Source of the DNA: Aquilaria yunnanensis
Taxonomy: Eukaryota; Streptophyta; Magnoliopsida; Malvales; Thymelaeaceae
Assembly: GCA_039654915.1 (NCBI GenBank)
Contig: CM077599.1
Location: 29,511,501-29,575,500 of the forward strand
Direction: 5' to 3'
Length of the DNA stretch: 64,000 nt
How positions within the stretch are numbered: the stretch's first letter is position 1; each line of letters opens with the position of its first letter. The translations under genes and the position numbers were made by a program. Below the pieces are notes generated by a model. The model had not been told where the DNA came from, searched no databases, and saw nothing but the letters and a program-made list of their open reading frames with translations. Below are positions 30,890 through 42,900 of the stretch, piece after piece.

Positions 30890-32620
30890 TCATAAAATAT
30901 GACGCATGCAAAGCCATTACCAAGTTTTGTCCGGCCTTACCTGGACGATGAGAGCCTTCTCACCGCCGAAACCTTGAGGAGAAGGAACCTTCCTCTCCTC
31001 CCCTTTGAGGCTAAGGAACCTTCCCTATTACCTTTATGATAGAAACTTTCCTATCATTTAGGAATCTAAGGAGCAAAACTCTTTCCTCCTTGATTACCAG
31101 GCCTAGGAACTTTCCTAGCCTTTTGCAATAGGAACTTTCCTACTGCTTTCAAACCTAAGAAGAAAAACCTTTTTCTTCTTTGTGAGGTTAAGGAACCTTC
31201 CTTAGTACCTCTACGATAAGAACCTTCCTATCGTCTAAGAATTTAAGGAGAAAAACTTTTTCCTCCCCGTCTACCAAGTCTAGGAACTTTCCTAGGCTTT
31301 TCGCAATAAGAACTTTCCTATTGCTTCAAAACCTAAGAGGAAAACTTTTTCCTTTTTTCTTGATGAGTTAAGGAACCTTCCTCACCCTTGTCCCTATAGA
31401 AACCTTTCTATAGAAGAGAGAAACTTTTCTCTCAATCTTAACTTTGGTAGAGAACTCTCTCACACCATGATCTAAGAGATGGAGAACCTTTTCTTTACCA
31501 CCTCTTGTAGTCTTCGAGGTAGAGAACACTGTCTCTTACAACCTTTAAATTTCTTTGAGGTAGAGTACCCTGACTCTTTACCACCTCCAAATTCCTTTGA
31601 GGTAAAGCACCTTGACTCTTTATCACCTCTGATGACTTTTGAGGTAGAGAACCCTGTCTCTTTACCACCTCTAAATGCTTGAGGTAGAGTACCCTGACTC
31701 TTTACCACCTCTAAAAATGCCTGAGGTAGAGTACCCTGACTCTTTACCACTTCTAATTTACCCCATACTATGAGAAAAAGAATGACTTTGCTTTTGAAAA
31801 CTTGGATTATCCTTGTCTTAGATGTGATGAGGTAGAGAAACCTTCCTCATAAAAAAAAACCTCTGTTTGACTTAAACCTCGAGGAAAAGAATTACTTTCT
31901 CTTTGGAGCCTTGTCTTAGCTTTGGTTTTGAGATATAGGAACTCTCCTTGTTATCTCAAGCAAAAACAACTAGACTTAAAATAATTTCCTCAAAAGTGTG
32001 AATTTTCCAAATGGGTGAATGCCAAAAAAACTTGAAATGAGTGAATCTTTGAAGTGAGAAACACTTTAAGAGTTGAAACTGTCTTAAAAAATGAGCTTTG
32101 AGAACGACTGTCCAAATAAGATAAAATTGCTTTGAAAAGTGGTATGACAACTTATGGATGCCCACCTCTCCAATATGCCCCCCCTATCATGAAAGTAAAC
32201 CATGATTTCTTTGATGGTGAAAACCTACCTAGATTTCGATCATTGAAAACTTACTTTAATATTGCAATAGGTGTTATGATGTAGAGAAACTTTTCTCATT
32301 TAAAACCACGTTTGACTCAAGTTACGAGAAAGAGAGTTACCATCTCTTTTGAACCTCGGTTTAGCCTTCCTTCGAATGTGACGAGGTAGAGAAACCCTTC
32401 TCATTTAGACCTCGGTTTAGCTTTCCTTTGAATGTAATGAGGTAGAGAGACCCTTCTCGTTGGAATCTCGGTTTAGCTTTCCCTTGACTGTGACCAGGTA
32501 GAGAAACCCTTCTCGTTGGAACCTCGATTTAGCTTTCCTTTGAATGTGACGAGGTAGAGAAACCCTTCTCGTTGGAACCTCGGTTTAGCTTTTCCCTTGT
32601 CCAAAATGTCTCCCCCTTAA
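30890..32620 (-). repeat. Degenerate tandem-repeat tract before the PPT
   Basis: Units of about 30-70 bp alternate on the plus strand between AAGGAACCTTCC, GAGGTAGAGAACCCTGTCTC and GAGGTAGAGAAACCCTTCTC-type cores. Reverse-complemented, they correspond to the GGTT..AAGG..GGAACCTTT..CTCG units at 7900-9230. Open frames here (for example 31472-31750) are by-products of the periodicity. Confidence 0.8.
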
Positions 32621-34648
32621 TGTGCTTGGACTGAATTCTTGCTTTGATGCTTGCACCAAACTTCATTGAAACCTGCTTGTGATAAAAGTATGATGGAAAT
32701 GATGTGATGATGCTCATGATGCATGCTTCTTAATCTTTGCATTTTTAGAATTGTCTTTGACGAAAGCCATGATGCATGAGTGAATTCTATGCTTCCTTCA
32801 ACATTACCTCTTATGATTCTTTTCCTTGAGTTATTTTGAACTCCTCCTTACCTCACCATGGATTTTATACCATCTGAATGCTCAACTTTCAGTGTCTCTT
32901 TGCCCGCCTTCTTTTCTTGTGGCCGTGCTGGCACTTGCCCATCCTCATGTTATAGTCTGAATGATTGCTCTTCCACGGACTCAATTTCTAATCCATAAAA
33001 CTTGCCCCTTTGTCTATTGAACTTTTTTGCTGGTAGCACTTTCCTTATACTCCGTAGAGATTACTTTGCCCCCTGAATATGGTGTCTTTGTGGATGAAGG
33101 TATCATCTCATCTCCATTCGATACCATACATTTCTAGCCCCTCGTGATGGCACTTGATCGTGAATTTCTCTTGCAAGAACCACATCTTCTTAAAGAAAGT
33201 CTCAAGCTATCTCTTTACTTTTAAGTCCACACACATTGATGAATAATGGTTTGGCCTTAAAGAAAAAACTTTCATCAATTTGTAAAGCTTGACAAAATAA
33301 CTTACGGTCTTTGTTTTTGATTAAAAATGTCCTGTTATTCTTCCCTTTTCCAACTCAAAGACATAAAATGCACAAGGCAAAAAGGTAGAAACAGGTTTCA
33401 GAGTGATAGCCTTTTAACTGAATGAGAATGATATCGAGAGTCAAATGAGGAAAGTTAAGTTTGAGCATTGCGAAAGAAGGGTCTTTTAATGCCACTCGTA
33501 AGCAGATCTGATTGCCTTGAAAAACTGGATGGCGACAACCTCAAACTTGCTACCTCTTCCAGAAAGTTAGACCTCATCTGTTGCCCCCCAACTCTCATGA
33601 CCTGTATGTATTCTTGCTTTGAGTGCTGCTTCCATCTTCTAAACCGCCTTTGCAGGTTTTCGGTCTAAAATCCATAGCTCACTTTTCTTTTTCTTTTTTT
33701 TTTCTCCTTTTTTTTTTCATTTCATTTCTTTCTTTTGCTTTAACTTGAGCCCTTTTTCCTTGTTCTTTTTTCTTTTGTGAGCTATGATTGTGACATGCTT
33801 GATAGCTCTCTTGAAGTGAGATGACTCAAGTGGCCTTACTTGCTCGTGCTTACTCTCAGTTCTTTCTTTCTTTTGAATTTCCCTTGTTGTCTTTCGATGG
33901 AAGGGATAAACTTCTTTCCTTTTTGGAATTTGTGTTGTGGAGAACTGAGAACCTTTTCTTGTGTTGAGCATTCATGAGAATTGGGAGGCCACCCAAGCCA
34001 TTTAATATGAGAGCTACCTTCTTTGGAAGCTAACCCAAGACTTCTTGCAAGGATACTGATAACCACTGTGAACTTCCTTTTGAGAGTTGAGGTGCAACAT
34101 TTGAGATCCTTCTTACTAGATTTGGCAGCACCTTCAAGATCACTACAATCAAATCTCCCTTAACTTTCATTTCCACCCACGAGTAGCATTGTCACGTTTA
34201 TGAAAGAGAAACATGATTACAATGTGGTAAAATGAATAGTGTAATGGCAAAGAGTGTGAGATAGATGTAAGAAGTGAAATCTTTGGTAAAAAGTGGTGAA
34301 ATGCACACATTACATCTTTTTATTGGACAAGAAAAGAATAACAGGTGTCCATTTAACAAAGACTACACCCTAGATTTTGGACTTAAATCTAGGAGATTTT
34401 TACTATTAAATCACTTTGGCAAGCTCTCAAAGATACAAGTTTACTCAAAGGATTCCCTGTTATTCAAAAGTGTGTGCGGACTGCCGGGTTGGATCTAACT
34501 TGGAGCCCTTCCAAAATCAATGTAATTCTAGCTCAAAATCTTCACTTTCAATTACCAATCACATTAGGATCTAGCAATTTGGAATCGATCCACCGTTGAA
34601 CCTTGAGTTTCAATGCCACACAATTTTCAGTTGAATGCCCAATTGAGC
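32621..34648 (-). other. Conserved non-coding spacer, with a frameshifted gag knuckle at its edge
   Basis: It is homologous to 950-3550 on the plus strand. No intact gene is present. Just downstream of the gag stop, at about 34645-34560, another frame reads IGHSTENCVALKLKVQ, which is the missing gag knuckle, so gag was broken by an indel. The site where the other element carries its NABP/LOG cargo falls at about 32000-32700 and contains no trace of the cargo here. Confidence 0.65.
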
Positions 34649-35770
34649 CTATTTAGCATTTGGGTCGTAGTAACTTGGAATAGGAGGCCGCTTGATCTTT
34701 GCTGCTGTTGGCGAAGCTATAGCAGATGGTCGCGACTCAGTGAGCTTAGCAGCGGGGTAACACGGGCAAGGCCCAGTTGCTAAAGCACCTACTAGGGGGA
34801 TTCCCTTTCCCAGACTTACTTGTTGTATGTCATCCTCCTTCCTTCTAGGCGGTCCCCCTCTTTTTGCTCCTTCATTGTAAGACTCCATGATTTTTCCAGT
34901 TTTGATCCCATGCTCAATTCTTTCCCCGGATAGGACAATATCAGAGAAATTACTTGCCGAGTTGCAAATGAGCTTGTCATAGTATGGGTATTTCAATGTT
35001 TGGATGAACAAGGTCACCATTTCTTTTTCCGTCATAGGGGGTTGAACTTGCGCTGCCGAGTCCCTCCATCTTTGAGCATATTCTTTAAAAGTTTCTTGCT
35101 TCCTCTTCTCCATGTTCTGAAGAGTTTGACGATCAGGAGCTAAGTCCATGACATGCTTATAATTGTTGATAAAAGCTTGAGCTAGGTCGCTCCAAGTCTT
35201 GATGTTCCTCGAACCTTGGCTCAGATACCACTGCAGCGCAGATTTTGTAAGACTTTCTTGAAAGAGAGCCATCCACACCTTTTCATCCTTTGTAAGTGGT
35301 TGTATCTTTCTCAAGAATAGAGTGATGTGGGTGATGGGGCAGCTTGTTCCATTGTACTTCACGAAATCTGGCACCTTGAAATCTGAGGGAATTACCACAT
35401 CGGGCACCAAACAAAGGTCATCCACAGAGAGAGATCCAAATATCGTGCCCCCTTCAATAGCTCGGAGCCTCTTTTCAATTGTTTCGAGCTTTTGAGTGTC
35501 GTCTTCTTCTTTTGTTATTGTCCTTCTTTCATAGACGGGATTGTGCCTATAGTGAAAACCATCGGATGGACTTGAGTCTTGAAAAGGCATTTCTGGGACC
35601 GGGGCCCGTTGCGGGGTGAATCCAGGAGAGTAGATAGGATCTTGTGGGTCTTTGACGGGGGTTTGGATCATTTTTCCTTTGATCAACTCCATCAACAGCC
35701 TCATTTGTTCTGCCATATTTTCGATTTTTGACTCCACGTCAGCAAGACGTCCTTCCATTTGTTCTGCCAT
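34649..35770 (-). CDS. Gag (capsid-type) protein of the Ogre/Tat-like element, C-terminally broken
   Basis: The protein packages element RNA in cytoplasmic particles. The ATG at 35770 starts MAEQMEGRLADVESKIENMA, a predicted coiled coil. The frame is open further upstream but without a better ATG. The central retrotransposon-gag domain (about residues 125-260) holds ITLFLRKIQPLTKDEKVW, ALQWYLSQG, TWSDLAQAFINNY, and FKEYAQRWRDSAAQV, in the order typical of plant Ty3/gypsy Gag. The C-terminus is Pro/Ala-rich and ends DPNAK*, just before the zinc knuckle, which survives out of frame. No protease domain is fused. The overlap with the start of this window (RKEDDIQQVSLGKGIPLVG versus the first residues there) links the two elements. 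Confidence 0.88.
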   Translation of the reverse strand: MAEQMEGRLADVESKIENMAEQMRLLMELIKGKMIQTPVKDPQDPIYSPGFTPQRAPVPEMPFQDSSPSDGFHYRHNPVYERRTITKEEDDTQKLETIEKRLRAIEGGTIFGSLSVDDLCLVPDVVIPSDFKVPDFVKYNGTSCPITHITLFLRKIQPLTKDEKVWMALFQESLTKSALQWYLSQGSRNIKTWSDLAQAFINNYKHVMDLAPDRQTLQNMEKRKQETFKEYAQRWRDSAAQVQPPMTEKEMVTLFIQTLKYPYYDKLICNSASNFSDIVLSGERIEHGIKTGKIMESYNEGAKRGGPPRRKEDDIQQVSLGKGIPLVGALATGPCPCYPAAKLTESRPSAIASPTAAKIKRPPIPSYYDPNAK

Positions 35771-36079
35771 AAGTCTCGCTTGCAACCGAGTTGAATATGG
35801 ATGTCGAGTTCCAATCTTTCACTCCTTTTTTTTTTTTTTTAAAAAAAGTGAGAATTCTTTTATTAGACTTTATGTATGAATTGGTAAATGATGTATGATG
35901 CGTATGCTATTTTTATTAATGTAATTAGAGAAGTTGAGTTGAACGGCTACTATCGTAGCACTTTCAAACTCCAATGACTGTTTATGACTAAACATTTAGC
36001 GCAACACTAAATCACCGAAGGAATCCTAAAACCAAATAAAGGGAGCCTAGTGGGTCAGCCCACTTTATTGCATTAAGGA

Positions 36080-37789
36080 CTAAAAGAATTTTCCAAGATG
36101 GTTGTATTGCCTGCGGGCCTTCTTGATGTAGCTGATCATCTCCTGCTGTCCTGGGAATGAATTAGGCCAAGTACCAGCAATTATGTCATCAGCTTCTTCA
36201 CTCATCTCTCTTGCAACCCAGGTGACCTTCCGTACTTCTTCTACGAAGTCTTCTACTTGACATGCAGATTGGATGTACTTTTGCTTCCAGTTCTCCTTAT
36301 CCCATTCATTCTTATCGCAATCCTCAACTAACTGCTTAATGATGGCTTGCTTGTCCTCCAACTTTCCTCGCAAGAGTAAGTTTTCTTTCCTTAGTGCTTC
36401 TAGTTCAGAGTTTTTCTCATCTATCTCGGCTCGGATCTTCTTCATCTTGCCTCTTTCTTCCCTAAGCTCTTCCTCGAGATCCCTTTTAGTAGTGCAGCTA
36501 GGCCCATCCAATGGGAGAATACCTTCCCTTCGATTTTGCCTCCATTCTGGATACCTTTTTTAAGACACTAAGGTTCCAGGCCTTACTAGGTAAACTTTCT
36601 TCCATGCTATTGCCATTCCAGAAATGAGACGGTGGCATTGCGGATCGTCATAAGAGAACTCGAGCTCACACAATCGATGTGTCATTGGCTCAAACTGCTG
36701 GGACCCAAACTGCCTACGAACCAAAGCTGGAGCGTAGCTTGTTCCACCCTATATTCCAAGAAGAGGAACCCATGGAAGCTTCCCACATCGATAGAGTACT
36801 GGTCTTGCTGAGATAAAAGGCGCTCTCCATGTAATCTGAGAGTCTGGCAAGTTTTTAAGGAAATCTCTCCACTCTTCTTTGCTCCATTTTTCTATCCAGA
36901 TGCTGTCTATGAAAGCTTTGATTGGAATAAAATCTTGGAAGAAGCGACGACCAAATTCCTTCTTTAGGCATGGCAGGTGACTCTTAATCCAAATGTGTAG
37001 TAACGGCGCACAACCGATGAACCGTCCTCCATTGCGTCTACAAAAGTTGAGGGAGTGAATGGTTTCAGCCAAAATAACAGGAAGGGGGCTTATGTGTTTC
37101 CTTTGCATCTGATCCAATAGCTTGATCACTCCTTCATCAATGTGTGATAATGCCCTTGGAAATATGACGAGCCCATAGATCGTTAGTGCAAACATTTTCC
37201 TCTTTTGTGCTTTTGATGTCAATGTCTCCATAAGATGTTTGAGAGTACTCCATGCTATGCTTTTTCCACCCTTCTTAGTAGCTTGCTGCTTAAGATTCAT
37301 AACTTGCATGTCTAGGAAGCGAGATAGACATCGCAACACATCACTCTTCGGATCAGGAGAATATGCCTCGGTTGGGAAGTCAAGAGGAATGTTCAACAGA
37401 ACACCATACTCTTCGATAGTCGGAGTCAAGTCCATCTTGTTGATCGAAAAGCAACGATAATATGGATCCCAAAATGATACCAGTGTTCGAAACAAAGCCT
37501 CGTTGATCTTGACGTCCCAAAGATAGGCAATGTGCCCGAATTCGCTATTGAAGATTTCTCTTTCAGCAGAGGACCAAGCCTTCCATATCTGTGATAACTC
37601 TTTCACAGAATTCTGTTCCAGTCGAAGATGAACCTGGCTTTTCAAATCAATCTTACTTCCAGGTGACAGGCAATCTCCGTGTACTAACTGCGACTCTTCA
37701 GAGAGGTCCATGGCTTCTGGCTGACCTTCTTCTATAGTGGATGCCCAAGTCTCGTTGTAATCTGTCGGAAGTAGGTCAAGAATGTCCAT
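36080..37789 (-). pseudogene. ORF1, plant-mobile-domain-like protein with coiled-coil tail, two in-frame stops
   Basis: One frame of 570 codons starts at 37789 and ends at 36080. It is interrupted by TAG at 36749-36751 (..VPLLGI*GGTSYAP..) and by TAA near 36560. The N-terminal part (about residues 65-345) has FRTLVSFWDPYYRCFSINK, DLTPTIEEYGVLLNIPL and WIKSHLPCL, as in the DUF7745/plant-mobile-domain proteins of plant retrotransposons. The C-terminal part (36511-36080) is a long coiled coil (EELREERGKMKKIRAEIDE). The function in Ogre-type elements is unknown. The TAG replaces what is usually a Trp codon, a single G-to-A change, so the lesion may be young. Confidence 0.8.
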
Positions 37790-38440
37790 GGTGATAGAGG
37801 TTGCGCTAAATGCTTCCTATAGTGCAATGCATGCAAAGAGAACAATAACTTGAAGAGAGTTAGTAACATAGCAAAATAATACATGATCTACTGTGGAAAG
37901 ATAAATCAATGTTATAAAGAAAGCAAGTATACTAATAAAGCACAAAGTGGTTAGTTTGACAAGAGAGTTAGCAATAGACAGACTGTGTTTTATTACGGTA
38001 GTCCTAATGGATAGATTTATGGCCGCTATATGCATGGGTAGTTTTTGAAATGAATGGTCATGGGTTGGTTCTCGAATCCCTTTTACTAAGTCCTATCGGA
38101 CTAGAAAAGGCCCAATTCCTCACCCACAAGGGTTACGTGAGGAAGGATTAATTCGAGTCGTAGTTTTCATGGTCTCATGGGGTGACTACTGTCACACTCG
38201 GGCAACACTACTTACTACTACGGATTAGAGAAAGCGTGGAGACTATTGCCTCACACGACTAGCCTGACCCAGGTATTTTGCAAAACTTGGTTGGAGTGAG
38301 CTTGGGTATTGAGCTCATTATGCATGCCGAAGTGTGTACGTGCACCAACCTAAAAAAAAACACAGCACATCAAATCAGTATATCAAGAAACAAACAAGAA
38401 AGAAAAAAGAAACAAAACTAAACCCTTATGGCTAGACTCA
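37790..38440 (-). other. 5' untranslated leader of the element
   Basis: No gene is seen between the PBS and ORF1. A short conserved-looking GC-balanced segment (38060-38350) contains no ORF. Confidence 0.6.
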
Positions 38441-38458
38441 TCCCCAGTGGAGTCGCCA
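38441..38458 (-). other. Primer-binding site
   Basis: The minus strand reads TGGCGACTCCACTGGGGA, three bases after the 5' LTR end. A site of this type occurs in Ogre elements and is thought to pair with a tRNA-Arg; the tRNA assignment is from memory of the family, not computed. Confidence 0.75.
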
Positions 38459-38461
38459 AGC

Positions 38462-40188
38462 TGTAGCAACGTGATTTGTAGGAGTCGCCACCAATCAAGT
38501 TTCCTAGGTCGATTGGATACCTGAAAAATGGTCTGCGAGAGATTCTAAGATCGTGAGTCGGTTACGCTAAAATAACCCTATTAAAGCGCCCGGGAATTGG
38601 TACCATGGGGTTTAGTTTTATCTTTTCCTAACCATTTATTTCTTGACATAATCTTTGATTTAAAGTGATTCTTATGGATTTTATTTAATTTTTAATTTCA
38701 AACCGGGGATCTTATCAAACCAACCGAATATGGAACAAATAATCCATCTCGGGATTTTATCAAACCAACAAGAACGGACATCCTGAAAAATAAATGCCAA
38801 GTACTAAAAATATAAAAAGAGTTATCTTCATTTGATTTCTTGCTAATGTCTAGATAATGAGAAAAATAAATAAAATCTAAGCAATTAAAAAAAACTAATT
38901 ATTATTTATTCTAAGACACATTATGAGATCCTAAAACCAAATTGCATAATCCCAAAGTTAGTTAATAAAAATAAAAGATGACTGAGGTAATTTAAGAAAA
39001 TAAAATAGAATAAACTTGCTGTCAGTGATTGATCTGCAAATAGAAGAACGTTAGTGACTCAGATGAATAAAACAAATAAATCCAGGGGCTAAACGAGGGT
39101 TATACCAAAAAGAAGGTGAAATTGGATTGAATCTGGGTCACAGGTCGGGTTTTGGCTAGCAAAACGGGTCACGAATCATCAGCGAGGGAGAAGGGCAACG
39201 GTGGAGCATGAACGGCGGCCTTGGGACGAGGAGGATGACTCTGGCGGCGTCGACGATGATGGCGGAGGAGCTGCGATGGGCCGGCGGTTTCGGGGTGACT
39301 GGAGCGGTGGTGTGACGAGCTGGGCAGGGAGCCCAGTGCAAGGGACGGCGGCGTCGAGCTAGGAGGGGTTGACGGAGAGACGACGGAGAAGGGTGGTCGA
39401 CGAACGGGAGAGGAAGACGAAGGCTTGAGCCTGGAAGACGACAAGTGACGGAGGGGAAGTACCAAGGGTGGCGGCGCAATAGGGGAGAAGCTTAGGGTTT
39501 CTGGGAAGAAGGGAGGAGAGGCAGGGTTTAGAGTTGTAGTTTTCCCTTTTTCGGGATTGGGAGCTTAGGGCTTCGTCTCTCCCTGTTTTTCAAGCCACTA
39601 GTGTCACATATTTATACTAGGAAGTCCTAGGCGAGATTAACTAGGTTTTCCTAGTTTAAAACTGATCCAAATTCAATTTTAAAGAGTTTTGGTAAAAATG
39701 CTAATTGAAGTCCAGAAGAACTCTTAATCTGCTGTTTCGCCCCAAACTCTATTCGAATTTCCAATTTCACTCAATACTTCTTTAATCTGTCAATTAAGCC
39801 CAAAACTTTGCCAAAATCACCAGATTTTCCTAGAACTTCAGGATTTCGCCAGATTTTCTCCAAACTCTCAATTTTTGACAGATTTACCTCAACTTTCCAA
39901 TTTTGACAGATTAACCCCAAACTTTCAACTTTTGCTAAAAACTTTCTAAAAATCCCCAATTTCCTCCCAAACTTTCTTTTTTGCCCAAATTGACCCTACA
40001 ACACTTTTAGGACTCCAAATTAGTACCTAAACTAAATTAACTCCTATTTTTACCCTAGATGATCAAAAAAACCAAAAATTACCTGAAAGACTAAAATGCC
40101 CCTATAAAAATCAAAATGCTCCTAAACTAATTTTCCTAACCTAAAATTTAAACAAAAGTCAGTGCCCGGACAAAATTGGGTGTCAACA
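38462..40188 (-). repeat. 5' LTR
   Basis: It is 1,727 bp long and near-identical to 29150-30869. The 7-bp length difference is a small insertion/duplication (TACCAAG) near 39460. It ends at the right-hand AGGTG target duplication. Confidence 0.93.
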
Positions 40189-40270
40189 AGGTGAACATTG
40201 AATCCAAAGAAAGATAGATTTCTTTCTTTTAGGCCTTTTGTCTGGGGCTTCCACATCCGGCCTTTTCCAT

Positions 40271-40295
40271 ATTATTATTATTATTATTATTATTT
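40271..40295. repeat. (ATT)n microsatellite
   Basis: Eight TATTATT-type units lie in the upstream region of the peptide gene. Confidence 0.85.
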
Positions 40296-40482
40296 TGTAA
40301 TCACAATCACAAAAAAGAAAGACAGGAATATCAAGAAAGTAAGTAATAGACTTTTCCAAATCATGCTAACGCGGGATAGTCATTATCGTCACAATTTCCC
40401 GGAAGTAGGCTGTGGTTAGGTGACGAACAATGACAATAACAAAACACGCACAATTCACCATTAGTCAGCGTCCCAATTTCAT

Positions 40483-40488
40483 TATAAA
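40483..40488 (+). promoter_or_regulatory. TATA box of the secreted-peptide gene
   Basis: TATAAA in the context CATTATAAAGAGAG lies 82 bp before the ATG at 40565, giving a predicted start near 40513 and a 5' leader of about 50 nt. Confidence 0.55.
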
Positions 40489-40564
40489 GAGAGACGCAGA
40501 CGACACAAGTGTTAAGAGCGGTGGATGTTAGCAAACTGAAAAAACAGAAAATTGAAAAAAAAAA

Positions 40565-40900
40565 ATGAGCACCTCTGCTTCTCGCGTCTGTTTGGTGCTC
40601 CTCATTCTCATCCTTTGTATTTTGGCAACAGCTCCAGCTCTTGCTTTTCGATCCCCAGGTAATTAACTTCTCTACTCTTCATTAACTTTTCAATTACCAA
40701 CATATTATACTTGATTACTTTTTATGTTTATGTTTCCCTTTTTAATCCCTCGATTTACAGCTGGACAAAAGCGATTCCGGCAGCTTGTGGAATTGACTGG
40801 TGTTCCCTCGCCCGGGGGACAGCATGCTCCTGGTTGTAGGCTGATGGGGAAACGGCCAGGGCCGCCGACTGGCTGTACGCCTGGTCCTCCTGGAAATTAG
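40565..40900 (+). CDS. Small secreted peptide precursor, two exons (40565-40658, 40761-40900)
   Basis: Splicing a 102-bp intron with canonical ends (..CCCCAG|GTAATT .. TTTACAG|CTGG) yields a 77-residue protein. Without splicing the frame closes soon after exon 1. Residues 8-27 (VCLVLLILILCILATAPALA) form a clear signal peptide with an A-x-A cleavage site, so the product should enter the secretory pathway. The remainder is basic, then Gly/Pro-rich, and ends with a short conserved-looking tail holding two cysteines (CRLMGKRPGPPTGC) and TPGPPGN. This layout is typical of plant peptide-hormone precursors. The two-Cys tail loosely recalls the SCREW/CTNIP class, but I cannot confirm a family; CLE, CEP, IDA and RGF motifs are absent. 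A TATA box lies at 40483. It is a single gene, immediately right of a recent retrotransposon insertion 376 bp upstream. Confidence 0.75.
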
Positions 40901-42900
40901 TAAATGGGAGAACAGAACACTTTGAGTCATAAAAATTTCCCAATTATTGTAAATTAGTGGTAAAAGTTTATGTTTTTTTTTCCTAAATGAGTCTTTTAAA
41001 ACTTTGTAACTACGTAAAATAGGTAGCCCGAATCGTTGCCGCATTCTCTCCTTCTGTGTCTTCTCCTACCTAATCTTTAAACACTTCACGCTTTATCGGC
41101 CCAGCTCGACATCTCAGTCGGCTCCAATCAGTGCCTTTTGCCCTCTTTCTCTTTATTATTTCATTAAGGTCCACACAGTTGTTTCTGATCTCCCATTCTG
41201 CCCCAAGATCTCTGGCTTCTCCTCTCTCTCATTCATCCTTGTTTCATTGGTGCCATCTACAAGGTTTTGATGTTTCAAGGTCCATCCGGCTTTGGATCTA
41301 AAATGTGAGATCGACTTTGGCAACATTTGTGCACAAAAATGTTGACTGTTGTTCATCATTGTTCCTAAGCAGTGGCATAGAGGGTTAAAGTAGCAAAGGG
41401 GGCTCTACGTGATCGGATCAAGTCAGGCGAATCTACTTTATTATAATAGATCAGTTGTTTGACCGTCGTGATTTATTAGTCTATGTGTCAGTCCAATCCT
41501 ATATTGCTCTGTCAATTCAACTATGTGTTGATTTATCTACCTCTTTATTCTATTACTTTATTCATATCGATTTGTAGGCATGAATATTGAGATTATCTGA
41601 ATTATTCATGAAAGTCTTCTTTATAGTATGGTTTCAGAATGTATAGATGTAATGTTTACAGTTAAGTCAATTGTGTACCCTGTTCCTAATTGATTATTTA
41701 TTTCACAGATGCCGTACAACCTACAATTAATAAGATAAATAACCTTCTCTCAAAAATAAAAATAAAATCAGCAGCCCAAAATTTACTGGAAATAGTTACA
41801 ATTCAAAGCATAATCTATGAAGGAAGAATTGATAATTTATAGACACTTCATTAAGTCTCAAAATTATATTATAATTTAAAGTAGGATTTAAAAAACTTGA
41901 TATCAGAAAGCTATTAAAATTTATATTTTTCGCTTTCAGTCAACTTATAACGGAAACTTTTAGAATTTATTATTTATATGGTTGTAAAATTTTAGAACTC
42001 ATTTTGGAAAACATAAACTTTCATGACTTAAACAAAAATTTTGTGAACGTATTAAATTAGCCTTTCTCCACACAAAATCAAAGAAGCTCTTTATTGGAGT
42101 GTGAGTTTGTTTGGAAATTCTTCCTCTCCCTCCTAACTTTTGAAGCATTTGTTTTCATTTGTTTTCACGCAGAGATTAAGAAATAGAAAAATATTTCTAT
42201 ATTATTTTCACTTTTACCCATAAATTTTTACATGAAAATGAAGAAATTCAGAGAAAGTTAATATTGAAATGATAGTTTGAATGATAATATGATAAATTAA
42301 TTTACTAAATATGAAGGTATTTCAAAGATTTTAGATTCCAAAAAAAAAAATTGGTATGGAGCGAGTAATACTTAAATTTTGGGTTAATAAGGATTTTTAA
42401 AGTTTTAAGGCAAGACTTCTTTTGTGTTATAGACCAAAACTATAGTACAAAAGACATGGTTGCTAAAAAAAATTTCATACTAATTATATTTATAGAAAAA
42501 AAGTGCTAAAAAGTTATGACTTTAAAATTGAATCATGATCAATTCAATGTTTTTAAAAAATGAAATGTTTCAAAGCTGTTAGTAACCATGTTTGTAAATA
42601 CAATACACATGACAAAAGACTAAGGTGGTTGATTTGGGATTTCAACCCAAATAGGGGCCTTGTCTATAACTGATAAAAGCTCGGGGCTTAAAACACAAAA
42701 ACTAACAGTTTATGATATCTTTTGTATTTATTCGAAAACAGTAGTAAAAATACCTAATTGGCTGATTTCAAAGTTGGAGGAACAAAATATATAATCATAA
42801 ATAGAGGACATTCTTATTTAATTTACCCTTTTTGTGGTTTTAAGCATCTTCTAAGCGAAAAACACAAAATGGGCTGTAGCAAAAAAAAAAAAATTGCAGC
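40901..42900. other. AT-rich intergenic DNA
   Basis: No gene, repeat boundary or RNA gene was recognised. The first 150 bp probably hold the 3' UTR and poly(A) site of the peptide gene. The less AT-rich part at 41040-41360 has no ORF with a recognisable product. Confidence 0.45.

Larger units (their letters stand above)
29150..40188 (-). mobile_element. Complete Ogre/Tat-like Ty3/gypsy element without pol
   Basis: Two LTRs, a perfect 5-bp target duplication AGGTG (29145-29149 and 40189-40193), a PBS and a PPT define a complete insertion of 11,039 bp. In minus-strand order it carries LTR, PBS, ORF1 (37789-36080), gag (35770-34649), non-coding spacer, repeat tract, PPT and LTR. An extra ORF upstream of gag is a known hallmark of Ogre/Tat elements. 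No protease, RT or integrase was found, so it would need a helper. The two LTRs are almost identical, so the insertion is recent. Confidence 0.93.

Noticed and set aside
36273..36563. Plus-strand ORF opposite the ORF1 coiled coil
   Set aside because: Leu/Ser/Phe-rich antisense of a Glu/Lys-rich coiled coil; no independent evidence.
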